Source: Acidilobaceae archaeon UBA158
GTDB lineage: Archaea; Thermoproteota; Thermoprotei_A; Sulfolobales; Acidilobaceae
DNA length: 11,380 nt
Assembly (NCBI GenBank): GCA_002506595.1
Contig: DAXV01000008.1
Span: 8,974 to 20,353, forward strand
Direction: 5' to 3'
The position numbers were made by a program, and so were the translations under genes. This document shows, piece after piece, positions 6,071 through 11,380 of the stretch. Positions within the stretch are counted from its first letter, which is position 1; each line of letters begins with the position of its first letter. The notes beneath the pieces were generated by a model, which saw nothing but the letters and a program-made list of their open reading frames with translations, had not been told where the DNA came from and ran no database searches.

Positions 6071-6533
6071 ACACTAATATGTTTTAGTGAATTAAATCAC
6101 ACTATAAGACATCTTGCATCATGTTGAGGACTTCTAATTAGATAAATCTGGATTCATTTATTTTATAAAAAAGGAAACGTTTTGTTATATCATATTAAGA
6201 ATAGAGGTTTATATTTCCTCTTAACTTGTATTCTCTAGTTTTAATTTTAATATTCTTACTGCTTTGATCTAAAAATTTTAATTTTATTATTGCTTATCTA
6301 AAGTTATGTTTTCTATAATGAAGCTATCATTAATTAATAAAAAGACTTTATCCTTTAGCATATATTAAGTTAAAAAATAATTATTAATTTTAAAAAATTT
6401 TTCAAATATATATCATTAAGTAAAGCTATATTTTAATTAATCACTTGATTTAGTATAAATTTATGCTAACAGATATTAAAATATCTATTCCTGAAATTAT
6501 TTCCATAATTGTCTATTAAAGAGGTAGATGGAT
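6071..6533. other. AT-rich divergent intergenic region
   Basis: About 460 bases between the spt4 operon and the acidic protein gene, both transcribed away from it. Apart from the promoter and inverted repeat at its right end, I see only AT-rich sequence and an AGAGG-TTTATATTT-CCTCT stem-loop (6203-6221). No convincing open frame, C/D-box guide RNA or repeat family was found. Confidence 0.5.
6454..6486 (+). promoter_or_regulatory. Promoter with inverted repeat at the predicted start site (acidic protein gene)
   Basis: TATAAATT at 6454-6461 predicts transcription from about 6485. Immediately before and across that point lies a perfect inverted repeat, AGATATT-AA-AATATCT (6471-6486). A site here would be placed to block polymerase, as archaeal repressors do. 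The leader would be about 49 bases and carries GAGGT (6521-6525), eight bases before the ATG. Confidence 0.4.
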
Positions 6534-6701
6534 ATGCCTAAGAAAAATGAAGAAGAATATGAAGACGAAGATTTAGATGATGAAGAGGAATTTGAAGAAG
6601 ACGAGGAAGAATTTGAAGATTTAGATGATGAAGAGGAATTTGAAGAAGAAGGCGAAGAAGAGAGCGAAGAAGAAGGCGAAGAAGAGGAAGAAGAATTCTA
6701 A
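6534..6701 (+). CDS. Extremely acidic Glu-rich microprotein (55 aa)
   Basis: ATG 6534 with a GAGGT ribosome site eight bases upstream; an ATG at 6528 is in frame but too close to that site. After a basic lead (MPKK) nearly every residue is Glu or Asp, broken by single Phe, Leu, Tyr, Gly or Ser: LDDEEEF occurs at 14-20 and 30-36, then EEEGEEESEEEGEEE. The 11-codon run from E12 to E22 recurs exactly, at the DNA level too, from E28 to E38 (6567-6599 and 6615-6647), so the gene grew by a 48-base internal duplication. No cysteine and no membrane segment; it should be disordered and strongly negative. I do not recognise a family. Charge-based partners such as DNA-binding proteins, RNA polymerase, ribosome or metal ions are possibilities, not evidence. 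A dedicated promoter, leader, ribosome site and downstream T-runs favour a real gene. The complementary strand's open frame (Leu/Arg rich) is a shadow. Confidence 0.7.
   Translation: MPKKNEEEYEDEDLDDEEEFEEDEEEFEDLDDEEEFEEEGEEESEEEGEEEEEEF
6567..6647 (+). repeat. 33-base exact direct repeat inside the acidic gene (48-base period)
   Basis: Bases 6567-6599 and 6615-6647 are identical, both encoding EDLDDEEEFEE. The period is 16 codons, so the frame is kept. It indicates replication slippage or unequal recombination recent enough to leave no synonymous change. Confidence 0.75.
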
Positions 6702-6731
6702 ATAAAATAATTTTTATCAATTAATTTTTAT
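6702..6731 (+). terminator. T-rich stop region after the acidic protein gene
   Basis: Two TTTTT runs follow the stop codon within about 30 bases, consistent with factor-independent archaeal termination. No strong hairpin is seen. Confidence 0.35.
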
Positions 6732-6808
6732 GTATTTTAGCAATTCAATTTTGAAATTTTCTCGGAATCCTCACAATTTATTAGTTATGCGTTAAATTAA
6801 TCTTTTTA

Positions 6809-6859
6809 TTAGTGGAAATATTAGAGAGCGTTAACACTATGTCTGAGCGTCACGATAAA
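6809..6859 (+). repeat. Upstream copy of the 51-bp direct repeat (truncated copy of the regulator gene start)
   Basis: Identical over 51 bases to 6889-6939, which holds the first 16 codons of the regulator gene. In this copy the same GTG-initiated frame (from 6812) runs through the repeat and stops after two further codons at TAA 6866-6868, an 18-residue open frame. The 29-base spacer between the copies carries the TATA box that fits the downstream gene, and the short frame's stop codon lies inside that TATA box. Sequence after the two copies is unrelated, so this is not a simple 80-base tandem duplication. Confidence 0.9.
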
Positions 6860-6860
6860 C

Positions 6861-6870
6861 ATATATAAAG
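6861..6870 (+). promoter_or_regulatory. TATA box of the HTH-PRTase regulator gene
   Basis: ATATATAAAG. The core at 6861-6868 is 24-31 bases before the GTG at 6892, ideal spacing for a leaderless transcript beginning at that GTG. It lies in the spacer between the two 51-bp repeat copies. Confidence 0.55.
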
Positions 6871-6888
6871 CACTGTTACGATTTTATT

Positions 6889-6939
6889 TTAGTGGAAATA
6901 TTAGAGAGCGTTAACACTATGTCTGAGCGTCACGATAAA
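6889..6939 (+). repeat. Downstream copy of the 51-bp direct repeat (covers regulator start codon)
   Basis: Second, intact copy of the repeat, starting three bases before the GTG start codon. Within the unit GAGCGT occurs twice, 19 bases apart (6826/6845 in copy one, 6906/6925 in copy two). This could mark protein binding positions, or may be coincidence. Confidence 0.88.
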
Positions 6940-7737
6940 AGTCATAACGAAAACGATGATAGTAAAAATAACTTTTTTGATACATTAGATTCATCAAAAA
7001 ATGTTAAATTAATGGTATTCAGATTGCTTGGGGCACTTAAATATTTTTATTCTTTTAAGGAACTTGAAGAAAGACTTAATGTTCCAGCACAAATTTTATG
7101 GAGATATGTTACATTAAGAACAGTACCTGAAAGAGGCACCGCTGAGAAAATTTTAAATAAAATAAGGTCTTCTCACATAATAGATGATATATTATCAAAG
7201 TATTATATTGAAAATGAAGAATTATGGTCACTTCTAAGTAATCCTGGTATCATGACATTAGCTGGATTAAGGGCTTTAGATGATTTAAAGGATCAAAAAA
7301 TTAATGTTATTGTTTCAGCACCAGATAGTTATGCCGCAGCTTTAGGGGCCACATTTTCATCATTATTTCATGCAAAGTTATGTGCAGCATCTCATAGTCC
7401 ATATTCAAAACATATCATATCTAAAAACTATAAAGTGAGCTCTGAATTCTTTGATGTCTTGCTGTTTCCAAGAGAATGTATTGCTAGAAAAAGTAAAATA
7501 ATAATAGTAACTGTAGATGGAAACAAGATACCTTTGTTAAGTTCAATGATAGACGTAGCTATAACAAGACAAACTCATGTTGAAGGAATTGTTGCAGTTA
7601 TGGGTTCAAAAAGTAAAATAGAAGAATTAGTAAAATCAAAACTTAAATATAATACAAAAATAATAGTCCTTATAAATACTGATGACATAAAAGAAATTAA
7701 ACATAAAGAGCAGAGCTTAAAAGTAGATTTTAAATAG
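6892..7737 (+). CDS. HTH transcription regulator with a degenerate phosphoribosyltransferase-like domain
   Basis: 281 residues from GTG 6892; ATG 6919 (272 residues) is in frame but has no ribosome site. Residues 1-35 are polar and disordered. About 38-92 looks like a helix-turn-helix (FKELEERLNVPAQILWRYVTLRTVPE). From about 125 to 260 the alternating strands and helices resemble a type I phosphoribosyltransferase fold (DQKINVIVSAPDSYAAALGA, then SKIIIVTVDG). The PRPP-binding loop, normally a VDDV-x-TTG-like sequence, is replaced by VTVDGNKIPLLSS at 206-218, so catalysis is unlikely. The domain may instead sense a nucleotide or PRPP-like ligand, as in archaeal GfcR-type regulators that join HTH and PRTase domains. 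The targets are unknown; autoregulation is plausible given the repeat spanning its promoter. Transcribed in the same direction as the phosphohexomutase gene 71 bases downstream. Confidence 0.75.
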   Translation: MEILESVNTMSERHDKSHNENDDSKNNFFDTLDSSKNVKLMVFRLLGALKYFYSFKELEERLNVPAQILWRYVTLRTVPERGTAEKILNKIRSSHIIDDILSKYYIENEELWSLLSNPGIMTLAGLRALDDLKDQKINVIVSAPDSYAAALGATFSSLFHAKLCAASHSPYSKHIISKNYKVSSEFFDVLLFPRECIARKSKIIIVTVDGNKIPLLSSMIDVAITRQTHVEGIVAVMGSKSKIEELVKSKLKYNTKIIVLINTDDIKEIKHKEQSLKVDFK

Positions 7738-7808
7738 TTAATTTATTTTATTTAGATTAAGAATAAAATTTAATAAATAAGTTTCTATTTAGTAAAAAGG
7801 AGAGAAAA

Positions 7809-9251
7809 TTGAAATTATTTGGTACAGCTGGGATAAGAGGCTTATATCCAGATAAAATAAATCCAATTTTATCATATAAGATAGGCTTATCATTAGCCAA
7901 TTATTATGGAGGTAAGGGAGAGGCCATTGTTGGGAAAGATGTAAGAAATACGAGTGATGTATTATCATATTCTTTATCTTCAGGCTTAATGGCAGGTGGT
8001 ATGAATGTTACATATTTGGGTATATCACCAACACCGTTAGTTGCTTATTCGACAAATAAGTTTGATGCAAAAGTTGGATTGTCTGTTACGGCAAGTCATA
8101 ATCCCCCAGAAGATAATGGAATTAAGATATTTGGTCCAAAAGGAGTAGAGATAAACGAATTTGATGAAAATAAGATTGAAGAAATAATTTTAAATGAAAA
8201 CGAAATGAATTTACAAAAAAGTTGGGAACAAGTTGGAAATCTATCTTTTAATAATGATATCACAAATAGATATGAAGAAGATATAATTAATCATATTAAA
8301 TTAGTGACTATTCAAAGAAAGCTTAAGATATTAGTTGATTGTGCGAATGGAGCCGCATCTAATATAACACCAACAATTTTGACAAAGTTAAAGTTAGGTC
8401 AAATAATAGGGATAAATTGTAATTACGATGGTCAATTTCAAGCAAGGCTTCCTGAGCCAAGGCCTGATGTATTACGACAATCTATTAATATTATGAACCA
8501 ATTGGGCGCGGACTTGCTCATAGCTCATGATGGCGATGCTGATAGAATGGCATTAGCGGTTTCTGGTTTAGGATTCGTAAAACAGGATGTAGTTATTGCT
8601 CTCTTTGCAAAATATTTTCTATCTAATAAGAAAGGGAATGTCGTAGTTTCGTTAGATGTTGGCAATGAGGTTGAAGAGTTAGTTGAAAATTATGGTGGAA
8701 AAATTATTAGAGCAAAGTTAGGAAAAATACACGAAAAAGTAATTGAGTCAACAAATGTATTAATGGCTGCAGAACCATGGAAATTAATAGATCCATCATT
8801 TGGTTTATGGATAGATGGAATTTATGAAGCAGCATTAATATCAAAGATATTTGCTGAAGATGGAAGGAAACCTATAGACGTAATTAAAGACATAAAGATT
8901 TATCCAAGTGCAAGGATTTCTCTTAACTTAAATTTACCTTTTAACTTAAATTTAAATAAAGAATCTTTAATTAAACAAATTATGGAAAGCTTTGTGTCTT
9001 ATTTTGATAAAAATTCTTATAGTATAATTGATATTGATGGGTATAGAATTGATTTTAAGGATAAAAGCTGGATTTTATTTAGGGCAAGTGGTACAGAAAA
9101 TAAGATAAGATTTTACATTCAGTCTTATGAAAGAAATAAGCTCAAGCAATTAATAGAAAAATCAAAAGAAATAGGAATTCAAGTTTTAAATACATATTCT
9201 ATTAAAATAAAAGATATAGAAGAATACATTGAAATGGGGAGTAAAAATTAA
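7809..9251 (+). CDS. Phosphohexomutase (phosphoglucosamine / phosphomannomutase family)
   Basis: Interconverts hexose 1- and 6-phosphates for cell-surface glycan, nucleotide sugar and N-glycan synthesis. 480 residues, alpha-D-phosphohexomutase fold. Domain 1 has FGTAGIRG (4-11) and catalytic phosphoserine S96 in TASHNPPEDNG. Domain 2 has the Mg2+ loop DGDADR (241-246). Domain 4 has the phosphate-binding loop RASGTENKIR (425-434). The domain 3 sugar-specificity loop, usually GExSGH, reads AEPWKLIDPSFGLWIDG (321-337), so the substrate cannot be assigned from the standard motif; GlmM and ManB activities are both possible, and some archaeal enzymes are bifunctional. Start TTG 7809 gives the expected N-terminus and has GGAG seven to eight bases upstream. 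A TATA-like stretch at about 7769-7779 could provide its own promoter. Confidence 0.88.
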   Translation: MKLFGTAGIRGLYPDKINPILSYKIGLSLANYYGGKGEAIVGKDVRNTSDVLSYSLSSGLMAGGMNVTYLGISPTPLVAYSTNKFDAKVGLSVTASHNPPEDNGIKIFGPKGVEINEFDENKIEEIILNENEMNLQKSWEQVGNLSFNNDITNRYEEDIINHIKLVTIQRKLKILVDCANGAASNITPTILTKLKLGQIIGINCNYDGQFQARLPEPRPDVLRQSINIMNQLGADLLIAHDGDADRMALAVSGLGFVKQDVVIALFAKYFLSNKKGNVVVSLDVGNEVEELVENYGGKIIRAKLGKIHEKVIESTNVLMAAEPWKLIDPSFGLWIDGIYEAALISKIFAEDGRKPIDVIKDIKIYPSARISLNLNLPFNLNLNKESLIKQIMESFVSYFDKNSYSIIDIDGYRIDFKDKSWILFRASGTENKIRFYIQSYERNKLKQLIEKSKEIGIQVLNTYSIKIKDIEEYIEMGSKN

Positions 9252-9308
9252 TATTTTTATGTAATCTCATAATAAATGTTACGATATTATTTAATATTTA
9301 TTAATTGA

Positions 9309-10055
9309 TTAATGGTTTCCAAATATATAAATAAGCTTTGGTAGTTCTATAACTCCTATTTCTCTATCTACTATTATAGGTACAGTATTTTCTATATCTC
9401 CTAATTCTCTTGATATAGGGGATAAATAAGAGCTCTTATCGAGATTAACAACAGTACCAGTTTGATATAATCCAATGGGAGGTAATATTAAAGCTGTAGA
9501 ACCATTTTTTAAAGGCATTTTTAGCAATGCCTGTAGTCTTATTTTGCTACCAGACAAATTAATTTCAACGCTTGGATGTTCATGACCCATAACAATAAAT
9601 TGATATTTTCCTATATCATCAAACATTTTATGCCCATGCGTAATTGCTATTCCATCACCAATATCTAAAAAGCTATCTTCAACTTGTATTCCTATGTCTT
9701 TTAATAAATTAGAAATATATGTATCATGATTTCCTTTGACTAAAATAACTTCTTTTATATTTGCTTTAACTGTAAAACTCATTAATTCTAAAATTTCTGC
9801 TCTCTCTTGCCTAGTCAATTTTTCAAATACATGCTTAAGATCTCCTGCTATTATTAATTTTTTAAAATTAAGTTTGCTTATTTCATTTATTATGCTCTTA
9901 GCTCTTTTTAACTGTAATCTTGGTAAATAAACTCCTTGAGTTGACATAGCCTCTTCATATCCAAGATGAATATCACTAATTATAGCTATGTTTTCCTTCT
10001 CATATGCTAATACTGGCAATCTATTGAGTATTTTTAGCTTTTCATTAAATGACAT
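9309..10055 (-). CDS. Calcineurin-like metallophosphoesterase (COG1407-type)
   Basis: 248 residues with all five metal-site motifs of the family: SDIHLGYEE (D28, H30), GDLKH (D72), GNHD (108-111), HGH (140-142) and GHEH (157-160). GDLKH and the short DIHLGYEE block point to the archaeal COG1407 group rather than to Mre11 or SbcD. Members hydrolyse phosphoester bonds with two metal ions; the natural substrate is unknown. The C-terminal third is beta-rich with no further motif. A TATA box 22-29 bases before the ATG suggests a leaderless transcript. Convergent with the phosphohexomutase gene, 57 bases between stops; divergent from the PLP enzyme. Confidence 0.87.
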   Translation of the reverse strand: MSFNEKLKILNRLPVLAYEKENIAIISDIHLGYEEAMSTQGVYLPRLQLKRAKSIINEISKLNFKKLIIAGDLKHVFEKLTRQERAEILELMSFTVKANIKEVILVKGNHDTYISNLLKDIGIQVEDSFLDIGDGIAITHGHKMFDDIGKYQFIVMGHEHPSVEINLSGSKIRLQALLKMPLKNGSTALILPPIGLYQTGTVVNLDKSSYLSPISRELGDIENTVPIIVDREIGVIELPKLIYIFGNH

Positions 10056-10076
10056 TTTTTCTCGTTATACTTGTTT

Positions 10077-10085
10077 GTTATAAAG
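10077..10085 (-). promoter_or_regulatory. TATA box of the metallophosphoesterase gene
   Basis: CTTTATAAC on the minus strand, 22-30 bases before ATG 10055; the spacing implies transcription starting at the start codon. Confidence 0.5.
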
Positions 10086-10161
10086 TTAATAAACATCTTT
10101 TATTAATAATGTAAATCTTAATAATTATTATAGTTTTATTAAATAAATTTATTCATATTGA

Positions 10162-10169
10162 TATTTAAA
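10162..10169 (+). promoter_or_regulatory. TATA box of the PLP enzyme gene
   Basis: TATTTAAA predicts a start at about 10193. That gives a 12-base leader whose GAGGG (10194-10198) is six bases before the TTG at 10205. It therefore argues for TTG 10205 rather than the earlier in-frame TTG at 10178. Confidence 0.45.
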
Positions 10170-10204
10170 TTTTTTATTTGTTTATATGTATTAGAGGGAT
10201 TAAA

Positions 10205-11365
10205 TTGGGAGATAGCACAAAATCAATAAATATCGGATATACAGATGAATTTGGTTCAATTATACCCCCTATTTATATCAGTTCAATTTATAAATACATA
10301 GATGAAGAAGGATCTAAGAAAAGCGACAGAAATATTACTATAAAATATTATAGAGAAGAAAACCCATCATTAAGGATTTTGGAAAGAGTTTTGTCGTCTC
10401 TAGAAAATACAGAGGATTCCTTAGTATTTAGCAGTGGTATGGCTGCTATTTCTACAATAGCTATGAACTTTCTGAATAAAAAATCGAGAGTTTTATTATT
10501 AAAAGAGATGTATGGATCTACAATACAACTATTTGAAAATTTATCTAATAAATTTGGTATAACAATAAAAAAGGTATTTCCTAGCGATGAAAACATTATT
10601 AAAGAGCTTGAGGAAAACCATTATGACTTGGCTATAATAGAATCTATTACTAATCCTACGTTAAAAGTAATTGATATTTCTAAGATAGGTAATATTATAA
10701 AAAGGGTGGACACAAATATAATAATTGATAACACATTTGCAACACCTATATTATTAAAACCTTCAAGATATGGATTTAAATTAATTCTAAATAGTACAAC
10801 AAAATACTTATCTGGCCATAATGATACTATGGGTGGATCCATATCTGGTGAATCAAATTTAATAAATGATTTATGGGAATGGAGAAGGCTTTTTGGTAAT
10901 ATTCAGCAACCATTTGAGGCTTATTTAACTTTGCGTGGAATAAAAACATTACCATTAAGAATTAAACAACAATCAGAGAATGCATTGGCTATTTCGGAAT
11001 TTTTAATTGATAACAGCAAAATAAATAGGGTTTTATATCCTGGGTTAAAGGATAACGAGTATAATAAAATAGCCTTAAATATATTTGAGAAACCATATTT
11101 TGGAGGTGTTCTGTCTTTTGAACTTAAAGGTGATTTGAATCAAACAAAAGAATTTTTAAGAAATTTAAAAATAATTAAGCCTTCACCAAGCTTAGGAGGG
11201 ACAGAAAGTATAGTTACTTTACCATCAATTACGGCATCTAGATATATTGATGAAAATGATAAAAAAGAACTCGGGATTTCAGAAAAATTAATTAGATTAT
11301 CAGTAGGATTAGAAGATATTGATGATTTGATAAATGATATAGAGCAAGCGCTAAGTAAAATATAA
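10205..11365 (+). CDS. Cystathionine gamma-synthase / gamma-lyase family PLP enzyme
   Basis: PLP-dependent enzyme of the Cys/Met metabolism family, 386 residues from TTG 10205. Start chosen because GAGGG lies six bases upstream and MGDSTKSINIGY matches the family's usual beginning; TTG 10178 would add nine residues. Motifs, numbered from 10205: cofactor-phosphate segment YYREENPS (48-55), SSGMAAI (76-82), PLP-ring aspartate D175 in IDNTFATP, Schiff-base lysine K200 in NSTTKYLSGHND, and the substrate-carboxylate region SLGGTESIVTLP near the C-terminus. Members make or break cystathionine (MetB, CGL), cleave methionine (MGL) or sulfhydrylate O-acyl-homoserine; these cannot be separated reliably by eye. 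Stands alone here, divergent from the metallophosphoesterase. Confidence 0.9.
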   Translation: MGDSTKSINIGYTDEFGSIIPPIYISSIYKYIDEEGSKKSDRNITIKYYREENPSLRILERVLSSLENTEDSLVFSSGMAAISTIAMNFLNKKSRVLLLKEMYGSTIQLFENLSNKFGITIKKVFPSDENIIKELEENHYDLAIIESITNPTLKVIDISKIGNIIKRVDTNIIIDNTFATPILLKPSRYGFKLILNSTTKYLSGHNDTMGGSISGESNLINDLWEWRRLFGNIQQPFEAYLTLRGIKTLPLRIKQQSENALAISEFLIDNSKINRVLYPGLKDNEYNKIALNIFEKPYFGGVLSFELKGDLNQTKEFLRNLKIIKPSPSLGGTESIVTLPSITASRYIDENDKKELGISEKLIRLSVGLEDIDDLINDIEQALSKI

Positions 11366-11380
11366 TTAAATAATTATTTA

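Noticed and set aside
6538..6720. Minus-strand Leu/Arg-rich 60-codon frame
   Set aside because: Antisense of the GAA/GAG codons of the acidic gene; Glu codons read backwards give Leu/Ser/Phe-rich frames automatically.
6811..6939. Insertion sequence or CRISPR-like repeat as the source of the 51-bp duplication
   Set aside because: Only two copies, no terminal inverted repeats, no transposase, and the repeat is coding sequence of the adjacent gene.

Overview
The window looks like chromosome of a very AT-rich archaeon, most likely a crenarchaeon (Thermoproteota). The evidence is archaeal-type information genes (class I CCA-adding enzyme, Spt4, the GTP-dependent dephospho-CoA kinase family), a tRNA-Pro with a canonical bulge-helix-bulge intron, TATA boxes placed for leaderless or near-leaderless transcripts, GGTGA-type ribosome sites on internal operon genes, and TTG/GTG starts. 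A Caldisphaera/Acidilobales-like genome would fit the base composition and gene set, but I cannot fix the genus.

Layout. 1-882 (-): 5' part of a MenA-like UbiA prenyltransferase running off the left edge. 983-1218 (+): a structured RNA that I interpret as a divergent RNase P RNA (P1, P4 with the bulged U, and the ACAGAA block can be drawn by hand). 1378-4033 (+): a tightly packed operon of thpR (2H phosphodiesterase), cca and a COG2112-type atypical kinase, meeting a small zinc-ribbon gene (3998-4360, -) tail to tail with a short overlap. 4361-4809: AT-rich spacer with one nested inverted repeat. 4810-4913 (+): intron-containing tRNA-Pro(GGG), followed at once by a 71-residue helical protein. 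5254-6039 (-): spt4 and a GTP-dependent dephospho-CoA kinase. 6040-6533: divergent promoter spacer. 6534-6701 (+): a 55-residue protein that is mostly Glu/Asp. 6892-7737 (+): HTH plus degenerate phosphoribosyltransferase regulator whose first 48 coding bases, within a 51-bp perfect repeat, also occur 80 bp upstream. 7809-9251 (+): phosphohexomutase (GlmM/ManB-like). 9309-10055 (-): COG1407 metallophosphoesterase. 10205-11365 (+): cystathionine gamma-synthase/lyase family PLP enzyme.

How it fits together. The left half is a tRNA and RNA maturation neighbourhood: RNase P RNA (5' end), CCA-adding enzyme (3' end), ThpR (2',3'-cyclic phosphate chemistry) and a tRNA gene that needs intron splicing and CCA addition. 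The right half is housekeeping metabolism and transcription: CoA synthesis, Spt4, sugar phosphate isomerisation and sulfur amino acids. I see no mobile element, CRISPR array or defence cassette. The most unusual signals are the duplicated 5' end of the PRTase-like regulator, the Glu-rich microprotein with an inverted repeat at its predicted start site, and the hand-folded RNase P candidate.
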